From Massospora cicadina (lineage: Eukaryota; Entomophthoromycota; Entomophthoromycetes; Entomophthorales; Entomophthoraceae): a stretch of DNA of 64,000 bases. Under the pieces are notes generated by a model. The model made no database searches, was not told the DNA's origin, and saw only the letters and a list, made by a program, of their open reading frames with translations. The position numbers were made by a program, and so were the translations under genes. Positions 12,201-24,479 of the stretch are shown here, piece by piece. The stretch covers positions 21,121 to 85,120 of the forward strand of contig JAKSZP010013536.1 of NCBI GenBank assembly GCA_022478985.1, read 5' to 3'. The stretch's first letter is position 1. Each line of letters begins with the position of its first letter.

Positions 12201-13199
12201 ACTTTATTTGTAGCTTTAACTTTGTTGAACAAATGTAGGTGGTTGTGTCAGTCCTTTAACTTGTTGGAGCTTGATATATACTCATGGCCTAAATGACCCA
12301 CTTTATCTTTACATAGATAGTAGAGGAGAAAATAATGGGAAGTTTTCCAAAAAGAAGAATTTGCCTCTTTAAGTCATATCCATTACCCAGACTTCCAAAA
12401 CAGCCTACTTTTTAAGGATAGAGGATATATAGGGACAACATATTAACTAAGTCTTTGATAGGTTAAAACTCAAAGTCAAAAAAGTAAGGACAGGAAGGTA
12501 AGGAGTCTTAGTAACAACAAGCAATTTTAAAGTCCTTTTATAAACTCAAAGAAGCTCAAACTAAGAAATAAAAGGAGGAGCTTAAGTTAATCTACCATTC
12601 CAGGATCAAAAGGTGTCCACTAACTAGGTAAGTACCTTTAGAAATTTGGAAATCATGGGGACACATGCCTCAAAATCTGCAATAACACGAACAAGAACCA
12701 CCTTCTCCTCCAGATGAACCTGAAATTCAACATTTGCTACAACATCACACCAATAATCATAGGACACAAGAGCTGGTTCACTGTAGAGAATTTTTCAGTA
12801 AAGACGTCATTCCCCTCACTGAAGTCCACTAAAGTTTGAAAAACATATAATGAGATGCGTTGGTATGCTCATCCATTAATGAACTACTCATCACCACTGG
12901 GAGTTCCAGGGCCTCAGCTACCGCAAGGCGTATATAATTTATGAGAATCACCAGTACCAATTAGCCTCACTGCATTCCAGCTCCCCCATGAAATAAAAAA
13001 TGTTTTCCAAAAAAAAACTTATAATAGCTTTATTTTTTAAATTGGATGGTTGAAAAATCTGAGAGGACCTTTAGACACTTGACCTCTGGCTTTTTATTCT
13101 CAATGATGGATTCTTCCTTGGCCCAAGAAAATAAATATCAATAAAAAGAGGCATATGCTTTTTTCCACTTGGCATAACTTTCTGAGCAAATATTACAGG
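12201..13199. other. AT-rich stretch, probably upstream part of relic B
   Basis: No motif is readable. By position it should hold the RT fingers and protease of B, but I could not find a D-[TS]-G site on the minus strand. Confidence 0.3.
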
Positions 13200-15080
13200 A
13201 AAAGTAAATTTTAATCACCCCCATAGTCTTGCTCTGATGTCCTCAGATTCCCCACCAGCTGCTCCACTGTGGGGCAGCGGCGAAACTCCCCTGCCATTTT
13301 CTGTCCAGTGGGAAAATGCACTCAGACTGGCTCACCCAGTCAAACCAAACCCTGGGACTTTTTGTTCCTCCCAAGGATCTCGAAATCCACCTTGCTCATA
13401 CCCAAGCGTTGCCTTATTGCCCCCTGGTGCTCCCCTGGAGCAACAATTGCTTTAACCTTAGGGTCGATTATGGAAAACCTTTCCCTTACCATGACCAAGC
13501 CATTATTTAAATGACTCAGGCGGTGATGAATCCCATTAGTGTTATTGATTTCCACCCCTATAAGGGGTATTTTGATCTTGGCTTCACCTGTGAAACTGAC
13601 GCTGCCACTGTGGCAACAGTGCCCCTGGTTTTCCAGGGCACCCCTCTCCCCACAATCTGGACCCAGCTCCAAGCAGATACCACTTTGGTGGTTCAGTTCG
13701 CTGGTTTGCCCACCCACCTCCCCCTGCAGTGCTCCACCAGAAGCTTATGGACGGTTTGGCAGCCTATGGCTCCAACCCCATTTTACAATTTGTGGCCCCA
13801 AATGGGGCCACATGACTTGCTGGGCCTCAGGCATATGCCACAATCAGCCTTGAATTATAACAATATTGCTTTGCTGATTCCCCCCATGTCATCATCCCTT
13901 CTGCCTCTGACCATCAATTTGGGCACGCGTTGAGGGTGGGTGGACAATCTTTCCATCCTGTTTTGAGTTGGACCATTCAAAATGCAAGTGCCCTTCCTTA
14001 GCTGCTTCTGATGGCTCAGATTTTTTGCCTACTGGCTTCCAATCCACTGTCCACCCCACGCTAGTTTAGGTATGGGCTAATCCTACCTTCCCCTCCCTAA
14101 AGCCTGTTGCTGCAGCTAAGCCTACAGCCATTAATCAGCCTCCTCCTCGCCACAGTGCAACACATGATTCCTTCAATCAAGAACTGGCTTGGACCACAGT
14201 TCTCTCTCATGCTTCCTCCAATGAATCAACCAAAACTCAACCATATGCCAATTCCCCAATTCAATTCAACCAGAACCCATAAGAGATATCAGCTGAAATT
14301 GATGAATCAGGTAATCTCAATGATGAACAATCTCTGCAAATTGAGCAGTTTGTTAATGCAGAATGGGACACCAAATACACCCCTCAATTTATATGCCCCA
14401 CAGCTAAATGCTGAATAATTTTTCAGTGACCACCAGCTTGCAGTCAAAGCAACTGCCACGCCAGATTGTTATCCCCTCTGAAAAGCTATCACCAAATCAG
14501 TGGAGATGCTCACAGGAGGTATACTCCCTCCTGTTATCCCCTCAACCTTCACCCTGCAAAGTAAGGTTACAGTGAATAAATTACAAAAAAATGTCAATGA
14601 CGTTATCCAAAACGTGGTAACTGTAGCATGGAATCCTAAAGCTAAGATTACCCAAACCAATATTGTCAAATTTATCAAACTTCCAGACACCCACATTAAA
14701 GCCAAAAAAAGCTTTATCCAAATATATCCGCGCCATTTTTTTAGTTGGCAATTTCCATGAGATACCAATCATTTGTGATATTAAACCACATTCCGCTGAC
14801 GCCCCAACACCATTGCTCTCCACCTTGACAAGTGCCCTACTCTGAGATGAGGAAGCTGCTGCCAAAGATGAGCACCCTGATCCCCCTCCCCTTCCGCCAT
14901 GGTTGGATAGTGGTTCTCTGCTGCCCCACCTGGGTGGTTGTTTTTGTTTAGTGTGTCATTCAATCCGCTCATTTTGGGCGTTTTGTTTGAACTGATTAGT
15001 TTTATTATTTTTAGTTTTTAGTTTTGGTAATGTTCATCCCTGATCGGCTTACCTCAAATAAATCAAAAGAGGCACATGCT
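13200..15080 (+). mobile_element. LINE ORF1-like element lacking ORF2
   Basis: A GC-richer island in AT-rich DNA. It carries proline/serine/threonine-rich reading frames similar in style and local pattern to ORF1 of the LINE at 45.4 kb. After the last frame comes a short 3' tail with a T-rich run and CTCAAATAAATCAAAAG near 15050. No endonuclease or RT follows. It may be a deleted LINE or a non-autonomous ORF1-only element. Target duplications were not found. Confidence 0.5.
13316..14865 (+). pseudogene. LINE ORF1-like protein, broken
   Basis: Frame 13316-13510 continues after an in-frame TAA as 13511-13933. GYFDLGFTCETDAAT there parallels GWLDLSFTNKEAADKAA in ORF1 of the LINE at 45.8 kb, an RRM-like nucleic-acid-binding region. 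Reading then shifts frame at about 13870 (HVIIPSASDHQFGHAL) and again at about 13960. A Q/N/P-rich stretch to about 14420 and a last frame 14500-14760 follow. I see no CCHC knuckle. Function by family is nucleic-acid binding in a LINE RNP; assignment is moderate because similarity is partial. Confidence 0.45.
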
Positions 15081-15479
15081 GCCGCTAAAGCCTTAGATGT
15101 ATTTCCTCACATAGGAAGGGATGATCCTATGGCGTCAAAAGAGTTCTAAAGTAAGGCAATCAAAAGGCCTTTAATAAATTAGAAACCTTGCTGCATGATC
15201 ATAAAATAAGTTATAATAAGCCATAAGTGGAAGTAATCCTGAGTAAATTAACAAGCGAACTGAAATTTTTATGGTCTTAGGTAGAGCCATTTTTGTCTTA
15301 TGATAAAAAGCTTAAGACTGGAACTTAACTTGAAAAAGGCTTAGGTACTGATAAGAAGACTGAAACAACACAATACAGAATAATTTGAATAATAACACTA
15401 GAAGATAGGAAATGAGTAGGCATTTATGGGAAATTTAAAACTTCTCTATTAAGTAAATCTCTAAACCACATAAAGATAA

Positions 15480-16210
15480 TAATCTCTTTCACGGGACTTA
15501 AGGCAGTCTAAGGGGTTCTTTTTGTTGGTTTTTTGGCTGAAACTGAACTCTAAATAGCATAACTGAGTGATAGGAGCCAACATGCACAATTTGAAGTGAT
15601 TCAGATGAAAGATATAGTAACATCTTCAACAAAAGTGACGAGGCTAAAAGGAAAATCTTCTTATCAGGCAGAGTTGAGTGAAAAAAGGGCCAACATAAGC
15701 ATACCATCAAAAGAGGAATTTAATAAATGGAAAGTTTCTTTGGTGCAAATATAGTAAAAATCGCCCAAAGGCCAATTTTGCGCTTAACTCCAAGACCACA
15801 ATATTATCCTACACCAAAGCAGATATTGTACCATGGATAGAAAGAACAAAGTGGGCCTACCATGAGCTATAGATAAATCCTTGTTATAAATGATATAAGA
15901 AAACAGCTAAAACCTAGAGGAGATAGAGAGAAGCAGTATGTTGATGAACTGAAAAATTTAGGAATGCAACTCACTAGCTTAGGGAGGGGGCGACTCAGGA
16001 AAGTTGGCAAAAATGTCCAGCATTAGGTCAGCGTTATACTTTATGAGCTCTGAATAAAGGAACCCTATAATTTATTGGGAGGAAAGTGTTATTTCAATAC
16101 AGCTTCTATATACAACAAAATAAGACAAACCACTGTTTATTTGTGAGCAAACTATTCATTAAACAATGATAAACTAGAAGTCCTTTTGGATTCTAACTTA
16201 CTTTTAACGT
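15480..16210. repeat. Repeat R1, right copy
   Basis: The uninterrupted counterpart of 2020-2261 plus 8284-8700. AATTTTGCGCTTAACTCCAAG (15774 onward) matches the two sides of element A's insertion point. It contains the GGGAGGGGGCG purine tract (about 15985) and GAATAAAGG (about 16050). Similarity to the right of 16210 is patchy, possibly resuming at 17020-17160. Confidence 0.5.
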
Positions 16211-17990
16211 TGTATAAAGTACTAAAAATGTTTTTTGTCAGGCCTCATTCCAGTTTAGATAGAGACTTGCCTTTAGGTTTTAGGAACACAAAATAATTAC
16301 TTTATTTATATCTTACAGCAGTCAGTTGATGCTTTATCAGTCCTAAGGCTTAAATCATTTTTAACATATGGTTGAAGCACTTAGCTATTTCCAGTTATAA
16401 CACAAATGTGTGACTAGATGAATTTAGGATAAATAACCTTTCAGAGCTCCACTGATCAAAGAGGATTAATTTATCACCACAATCCCTTTATTGTCATTAT
16501 ACCAAAATATAATGTCAAGACCCTGTTTAAGGATCGCCTCATTCAGTTGCTATATAAAACAATCCATTATAGGCCTCATCTATTAGCTTCCTGATATCAG
16601 ACTAGAATTCACTATCCTTTCATCATCCTGCTCTTAATCTTGAATATTCCACATACTTTATCATTGAAAAACCCTGGTACTATTTAAAGTACCATTCATT
16701 TTTCAAGTAAATAAATTCTTTATACATTCTATAAGTATTTTTAAAGTTATGCTCTTTTGAAAGGGCTGAACAAGATTTAGTTGAGCCTATAATTTTAAAC
16801 AAAATCACCCTTTGCATTTAGCAAGAAAGCATTCCATTAAGAGGAGCCAAAAAGCAAATTGCCTTACTGATGAAGTATTTAAAAAGAAGATCACAGATTC
16901 TACAAAGACTAAGAATCTTATAGTTTTGAAGAATTGCCAACTATCCTGTTATCCTGGAAATTCCAACACCAAATGTGAACAAATTTCAATATTGAATGAT
17001 GGCTATGGTTTCACTAAGCCCTCCAATCTTAGATAATAGTAATTTGTAGTTCTGGTCATATGAACCTGGTTTTATCTTAGTATATCACTTTAATTGGTAA
17101 CCTCTCAACCACCGGTACTGCTTCAACCCATTTTCTATCTAGCATAATATAAAGATCTCTCATAGATCTATGAGGGTGTATTGGGCTCTTATTAAATCCC
17201 TATCTTACCACAGTTATGGCATCAATCCCAGGCTGATTAGAACAATTTGTGACTATAAATGCTCAATTGTGTAAATTTTATCACCTATTAAATAACATAT
17301 AGCAAGGCTTGCTTCTGAATATTCTAGAATATCAGAAAATTTAATAGGAAACTAGGTCAACTATAATGAGAGCTAAATCAAGAAAAGTTAGCATAGGTAA
17401 AAGAACCTATTTTGTCTCTTTCTTAGAGCAAAATTCTTAAAATAAGTCCAGTTAAGAAGGAAAAGTTCTATGCTAAAATCTAAAAATGTTTAGACAAGAT
17501 TGAAGCAAGTTATGCTTTAGTGAAAGAAAACTATTTGGCAATTATTTTCCTGAACCTTTAGGGTAAGAAGTTTATTAAAGGAGCTTTTATAGCGTGTTGA
17601 TTAATTAAAAGCTGAAGACACAGTATTGCAAAATTACAGAACTACCATTAGCACAAGTATTTGTACCCTTTAAAACAAAATCTTGGCACTTGAATCTCAG
17701 AAGGCTGTCTTGGAGAGTAAAGTTATTATTTAGAGGAAAATATTATATATATATTTAGGACAAGTTTTAAGAAATTAAATTTTCCCCAAGATCAGATAAT
17801 ACAAGTCTCAAGGACCATAAACATAATGTTAACAAAAAAAATACAAGGACAGGACCTACTGAAGTATATGCTTTACCTGAAGTCTAGTCAAGCTCTAAAG
17901 CCTAATATTATGACAAGTTTACCCCAGGAAAAGGGAGCATAGCATCCTTTTAACATGTATATCCCAATGTTATGGAAGAGCTATAGATTG
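16211..17990. other. AT-rich, no gene recognised
   Basis: A 74-codon frame at 16812-17036 has no recognisable motif. By position, the LTR and gag start of element G should lie towards the right end, but I could not find an LTR boundary or primer-binding site. Confidence 0.3.
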
Positions 17991-18059
17991 AGATCGGTGT
18001 ATTCCCCCTTTAGGTAGGGACCACTTAGTGCTAAAAAAAGAAGCGTAATAGACTGATAG

Positions 18060-18800
18060 AAAGTGAAGCATATCCTATCTTTTTTCTATCAGATATTTAA
18101 GTAAGTCATGATGCCTCACATGGATGGCCTGCACATCTAGACAAATGATAGACATGCTTTTAAAAACTTAGAATCCTTGCAGAGCCATAAGAATGAAGAA
18201 ACAGACTTTTAGCAAATTAATATATGCTTTGGGAAATCTAGCAATCAACGCACTAAGTAGTTCTATATGGAAGCTCAACTGTTGCTGACATTCAAGATGC
18301 TAGCATTGGATGATGGTTTTGACGCCGTTGAAGCTGAGCTAAACCATAACTTAGAACTGGCAATGTATATTACTTCAGTAAAGCATTTTGGAATGATCTA
18401 ATGTAATAGAGGAGCTGTTATTTGTGGCTTACTTATACAAAGGTTTTTGATCGAAATGATTCCAACTAAACTAATGATTCTGACAATGGAAACACATTAT
18501 TTTAAGGTGACAAACAGAATAAGCAGCAATACAATGGCAAATAAACCCGTTAGTAATTAAAAGAGAAACTTAAAGCGTTAGATACAAGGAGAAGAACAGT
18601 CAGTCTAAGAACATGTATCATTATAACCAACTAGACTCTTTTACCAAACACTAAGGTTTCTCTAATAGTCCACTTTTTCTATGTGGAAAACAAATTAGAC
18701 AAAGGACAGAAGGGGTTGTAAAGATACTGGCTAGTATTTATTATGATGTAAAAATTGCGGGATTTCTACTGGTGCAAAAGTTTAATTAACTAGTGATTCC
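18060..18800 (+). pseudogene. Element G gag relic
   Basis: Around 18180-18410 the plus strand reads RMKKQTFSKLIY, then a frameshift, then EAQLLLTFKMLALDDGFDAV. This lines up with RKQEF...FYQESQILVGAKVTDDFDAI in the gag of element F. A possible zinc-knuckle trace (FLCGK) lies near 18680. The reading stops soon after 18405. It is the 5' coding part of an old gypsy element whose protease begins at about 19.8 kb. Confidence 0.5.
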
Positions 18801-18840
18801 TTATATATTATATAGATTTACATGATGTATGATGACAACT

Positions 18841-19814
18841 AGACTTGTTGAGTTTCTAACCTTGAGTAACTTTGGCCCTAATTTGACAATTACTGATAAG
18901 TTAAGTGTTTTGGTTACACTCTGGCAATTGACACTTAGAAAGATAAATGGATTCTTAATATCATCAACTGGAAGCAGACAAACACAACAATATACAAATA
19001 TAAAATTTAAGTCTAATTTAAATTAGGGTAATATATATGCTAGAGAATTAGAAGACATGTGATATAGAAATCATGGCATTTGCAATTATCTTTATTCACT
19101 TAGAAGAATAAAACAGGAATTGGCTTGACATAGAGAATAATCTCAGCCAACTTTTCACAAAGAATAACGTGATTAAATGCCATTTTAATCAGTGGTCACA
19201 TCAGATACTACAACTGACCGAGTTACCATTAGTAAGTGCCCAATTTATGAGCCAACTTACCAATATCCATATTTTCGTGTCAATCCCTGACTATATTGTA
19301 AGTGTAATTATCATCAGATTTTAAGTCCCTTTGTAAATTGAAATAGCTTTTAATCAGTTATTATCACCAAACAAATGACTGTAGATAATAATGATCTCAA
19401 AAAGTAAATTTAAGATAAATTATATAAATGAACATTTACTGGAAATCAAAGCTTAACCAATATCAATCTGGATAACGGGTCCATATAAATTCCCACATAT
19501 GATTATCTATCAAAGTGTAAATCCTTGATTATCTAGATCCTGAGATTGTTTATGAGGAACTAATTCCTAAAAAAGCATAAATTACTCAGATTTTAAGTGA
19601 GCAATGGTCATAGATACTGCTATTGATGAAGATCATTATTTTGACTCGCCAGTACGCCTAATACAGTAGGTTCTCAACCTTTTAGACTCAAAATAAAGTA
19701 TTTTGGGGTGTTCAATAAATAAATAACACTTTTTGTTTATGTTTTGGATATCCCTATTATCTTTGGGGTTATTATTACAAGAGTAGAGGTGGACATTTAA
19801 GAGATTAAATTACC
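18841..19814. other. Decayed gag-protease interval of G
   Basis: No readable motif; AT-rich. It is placed in G only because it lies between gag-like and protease-like segments of the same strand. Confidence 0.3.
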
Positions 19815-19992
19815 TGTCATTCTCAATAATGGGTTCCATGTTATTGATATCTGCAAGCCAATTTAGAATTAAGTTAGTACATACTTGGTATGCATCCAAA
19901 ATATGATACAGCTGTACCAAAAATATGAAAGCTAACTGAAGATTTCTCATCTTAACCTTTAAATAAAGTAGAAATTTATTCTATTTAGCCAA
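19815..19992 (+). pseudogene. Element G protease, left half
   Basis: The plus strand reads VIDICKPI at about 19840-19865, where related elements have an IIDTGAPVN active site, followed by YDTAVPKIYE-like sequence in a shifted frame. The catalytic T-G has been lost. The protease is interrupted here by element C and resumes at 26561. Confidence 0.5.
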
Positions 19993-20553
19993 TACCATAA
20001 AAATTGGACAGTATTGTTAGGATCTGCCATATTGTTTGTACAGGTCAAACCCACTGAGCAACAGACAGATGATGTGGGGATCATCAGTCCTTCAAACACT
20101 TGAAAATATACTTTCAAAATAGGAGCAATTTCCCCAATCAACTCTTTATTTACTTTAATAAATACAGTCATCTTTTGCTCTCCTATTCTCTCTCTACTAT
20201 TAGTAACTTAACTTCTCTCAATCGCCCATCTTGCTTATATACAACAGCTTCAGGCGATACTGCTCTCGTAGCTTGGGCTATTCTATTCCGCCAATTCTCC
20301 TCAAATTCAGCTTGTTATTCTCTAATCCTCTATCGCCCTAATTGTAGCCAGTTTAATTCATATTTTTTAATTGCGACATCACCTTATTGCTTATCACCTT
20401 CTATAGAGGCAATCTAATAATAACCTGTTATATCCCAATATTGCCTCATCTTGAGGCACTCAAATAATTGTAACTGATATCATTTTTGGCGGATTCTTCC
20501 CAATCCGCCCTGCTGTCCCATGATTATTATCCAGTCATATCAGAATCACGACA
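19993..20553 (-). repeat. Element C 3' LTR
   Basis: 561 bp, matching 25993-26555 along its length and ending CACGACA. The small open frames here (19959-20417) are LTR shadows. Confidence 0.92.
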
Positions 20554-20569
20554 TTACCCCCTCCTTGAC
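20554..20569 (-). other. Element C polypurine tract
   Basis: On the minus strand, TCAAGGAGGGGGTAA abuts the 3' LTR. Confidence 0.8.
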
Positions 20570-20589
20570 TGGACAATAAGGCTCCTATT

Positions 20590-21720
20590 GTTTGTATGGT
20601 CAAAGGAACTTTGTGTGCACTTGGTTAATGATCTGACCACTTGTGGGATCCTTAATGGTATATGCGTCAGCCCCAGTTTTCTCTATAACTTTGAACAGAC
20701 CAATAAAAATACTGGCCAGCTTGTGTTTCCACCTGAATCCATGTTGGTCATGGAAGAGAACTATATCACCTTCCTTGAATGGCGTCAGCCCACTACAACG
20801 TACCTGATTGGCAGCCTAATTCCTAATCTTCTTGGCTAAACTGATGGAATATGCTTCAGTTTGCAGTTTGATCAGATTGTTTGTGAGGTTAGTCAAATAG
20901 CGGTGGGGTTCCATTCCACCGGTGTCTTCTATACATGAATAAAGTAACGCTGGAAGGGCCAGGTGTCAGCCATATAGTAGTTGGAAGGGACTCTTCCCCG
21001 TGGCAGAATGTAACTAATGTTATAGGCAAACATGGCTGTGGAAAGGAGAGAGCTCCAATCGGAAGGTCAATCTGTTACTAATTTTTGTATTATGTTCACC
21101 AGAGTCCCATTCACCTGTTCAACAATTCCATTAGATTCAGGGTGGTATGGGGTCTTCAGAACCCCATGGATTCCCATAAGCTCGTTCAGTTTGGGGAGGA
21201 TGTGCGAAGTGAAGTTGGTTCTGTTATCAGTGAGAATGAACTGAGGGCATCCATTTCTCTAAATAATGCATTCCATCACAAACTTGGCCACTGTAAATGC
21301 CCCCAAATCTTGTATTGACCTCACTTTGACCCACCAGGTCAAGTGGTCAATGGCCACAAGAATGTATTTACACCAGTTGGCTCCTGTTGGCAAGGGGCCA
21401 ACGACATCAAGGGAAACTGTATGCCAAGAAAAATGTGTTTTAACTAACTAGTATGAAGACTTATGGTATAATGGCTTCTCCACTTGGCACTGATGGCAAC
21501 AGGAAATAGTTTTGAGCACATCAAAGCTCATACTTTCCCAATAGTACTGAGGGCGCAACAACTCCATAGTCTTATACACACCAACATGTCTGACTGCCTT
21601 GTGCGCGCTCATAATGATTCCTGGTCATGCTAAGGGGCGCGGAAAATTCACCGTAGAATCGCTGATCCACTTGTACAGTTCCCCATTCTGTTGGAAGGTA
21701 TTCGTTCATATATCATTTAA
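20590..21720 (-). pseudogene. Element C integrase
   Basis: The minus strand reads a zinc-binding region with CCHQC. The core follows: LDVVGPLP (first D), [10 protein letters not shown] (second D) and PESNGIVE (E), so all three acidic residues survive. A CFLHG...GLFKVI segment matches the GPY/F end, and INQVHTKFL closes it. At least two in-frame stops occur. The listed plus-strand frames at 21032-21451 are shadows of it. Confidence 0.85.
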
Positions 21721-21756
21721 CACTTTGATCACTTGGGGCAGTTCATCGTCATATTT

Positions 21757-23085
21757 TCAGCTGAGCATCTTATAATACATCACGTCGCTGAGGTCCACTG
21801 TCACCGCAACAGTCAGCAACTGAGATAAACAGTCAGCGTTCTGATGCTTTACTCCTGGCTGATGGAGGATCTCGAAGTCATAAGCCTGCAGCCAAAGAGC
21901 CCATTGAGCTAAAAGGCCTTCAGGTTCTATGAGGTTCTGCAACAGTGTAATGACGCGTGGTCTGTTACAACTTTAAACTTTACCCCATGCAGATAGACTC
22001 AGAACTGCTTATATGCATAGATCACTGCTAAGAACTCCCAATTGTTCACAGTATAATTACGCTCATGGCAGTTCAGGCTTTGACCACAGTATGCTACAGG
22101 ATGTTTCTCTCCTTCGTCATCTTTCTGAGAAAGTACTGCCTTAACAACGGAAAGGGATGCATCCATCTGCATAATAAACTCCTATTCAAAGTTTGGATAG
22201 CATAACAAAGGTGTGCTGATCAACGCCGTACAAAGTGTATTGAAAGCAGATTGATGTCATTCCGTCCATTCAAATGCAGCGTCTTTTTTTAACAACTCGA
22301 ATAGTGGCTGCCCAATACAGCTAAAATTAGGGATAAAGTGCCAGTAGTAACCAATTATTTCTAAAATACCTGTATATCATGTTTACTATTGGGTGTAGTC
22401 ATTTTGCTGATGGCCTCCACCTTAGCTGACTGTGGTTTCAGCCCCTTAGAGTCTACCATGAACCCCAGGTATTCCAGCTTATCTTTGAAGAAGTTATATT
22501 TTTAAGGTTTGATTTTAATATTCGCCTTAGCCAGCCGGCGGAATACTGCTTCTAAGTGATTGAGATGCTCCAAAAAGGTTTGAGAGAAAACATTAATATC
22601 ATCTAGGTATACAAGGATGAATGACAGTTTCAGGTCACTGAGAATAGTATCCATAACTCGCTGAAAGGTATCCAGGGCGTTGCACAGCCCTTGAGGCATC
22701 CGTGTCAGTTAAAAAAGGCCTTTGGAGGTGATTACAGCACATATTTCCTGTTCTGCGCAGGTAACTCAATTTTCTAGCAAACTGATACCAAGTCCATTGC
22801 TGAAAAGTAATGGGCTCCTCCTAACCAATCTAAAGCATTGTCGATCCATGGCAAAGGGTATGAGTCCTTTTTTGTAATACTATTGAGTTTACGGAAGTCT
22901 ACTAATATGCAGTTGGTGCCATCCTTCTTTTTTACAATTAGAGCAGGTGAAGCCCATGGGCTTTTGGATGGTTTGAGCATCCCTTGCTCTAGCAACTTGT
23001 CAATTTCATCAGTGACAACATCTTCCTCTGCCCTCAAATGGTGGATTGGTTGAGACCTTATAGGGGGATGATCTCCTGTGTCCAC
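21757..23085 (-). pseudogene. Element C reverse transcriptase and RNase H
   Basis: RT fingers are in 23085-22774 (VKKKDGTN, DFRKLNSITKKDSYPLP). The palm is in 22699-22502 with LVYLDDINVFS (about 22596-22613). RNase H follows with MDASLSVVKAVLSQ, HERNYTV and VVTDHASL. The tail QNADCLSQL ends near 21757. Frames change between segments. Spacing is normal for the family. Confidence 0.88.
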
Positions 23086-23201
23086 TCAATGGACCACCCC
23101 CTGAGCACACCCTAAATCATAATTGTCAGCAGCGAAAATCCCCTTATACTTCTGAAATAAAGCTATGCTTTATTTTTTGTTCTTCCAATAGCCCTATTAG
23201 A

Positions 23202-24030
23202 CTACTTTTGCAGTACCACCATTACTACACCAGTCAGTGCCTCGACTGGTAGACCAAATTCGTCCAACAACCCATAATCAAGAACCTGAAGGACCTCATC
23301 TATTGGAATCAGATGTAAATACACTACAAGTTGGTGTTGGCGGATTTGCATTGGTTCGCTCTGAGGTTTGCTAAAAAAAACCTCAATCTCTCCATGTTCT
23401 GGAAGTATAATCCCTGGAGCCACATGCAGCTAAAACTTCGTTTGATGATAGAGCCCAATGACTTCCCCATATAGCCCACTAGGCACTTCCACCTCGAGCT
23501 CAGTGTTCACTAAGACTTGATGGCCAGAAGGTATATATATGGGCCCTGCCGCTCGAAGAGGTATCCCATGATATTTGTATATCTGCTGGGGAAGGGGCCG
23601 AGTCTTGCGCTTTAGTAGGTGATAATGAACTAGCATCACCCCGTCACTATAGGCAAGGTTGATATGGCTCATATGCACTGGATCCTTTGGTATTCCACTA
23701 GTGGTAAAGTAAATTGGAATCCATTGACCCAGAATGGTGAGGGTCTCCTCCATCATATAAAAGACAGCCCTGAAACAGCGCAGGAAAGTGGTTCTGATTA
23801 ACAGGTAGTATTTTTTGTTTAGCAGCACAATTGGCAGGGCTACAATGACAATGGATTCAAAGCGCAGAGGTAGCACACTGTAAGCCCCCTCAGAGACGGT
23901 GCTTACTGCTCCAGCAGTTCTGTAAACCATTCGATGGTCCACATCAGGTTTCAACGTCTACTTTGTCATTAATTTAATGGAAAATATGTTGACTGGAGCG
24001 CCAGTATCTATTATAGAGTGAACCCTATTT
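23202..24030 (-). pseudogene. Element C aspartic protease
   Basis: IIDTGAPVNIFSIKLM surrounds the active site at 23994-24008. A TAG follows shortly, then the 174-codon frame 23954-23430 carries the protease body (LLNKKYYLLIRT) and a linker. A further frame, 23423-23202, continues towards RT. Confidence 0.8.
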
Positions 24031-24479
24031 TTCGCTACAAAAATATCACAGTATGTACACTCAGAATAAAAAGAATATTGACTGTTTAATACATGAACAT
24101 TTACGGGCTCTCTTTTTTCAAAAAAGCTCATTATCTCCTCTCTGACTTGGGGTATTCTTTGACAATGGCATCTACCAGAAGGGCGACGTTTACTCCTTTC
24201 AGAATTGGCGCATCCATGGTATAATTGAGTTTGTCCAAGGAAGCTTGATCAAGCATTTGACAGGCATATGGCTTCAGTTGTTTGGGGGACTCTTCTTCTG
24301 CCACCACCTTAGCTTGAGCTCATGTCACTACGTTTACTCTTCCAACTGGCTGCTGATATAAAAGTCCATCATCATACTGAGGGACTTCCGCAGGGTATAC
24401 TACTATTGATTCAGGGACTTTTTGAGTTGGTATTGCAGAGGTAGAGGGTCCCGTCTCTACTATGCTCCATCTTTTCCCT

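Noticed and set aside
13340..13717. 125-codon minus-strand ORF
   Set aside because: Shadow of the ORF1-like plus-strand frame in GC-richer DNA.
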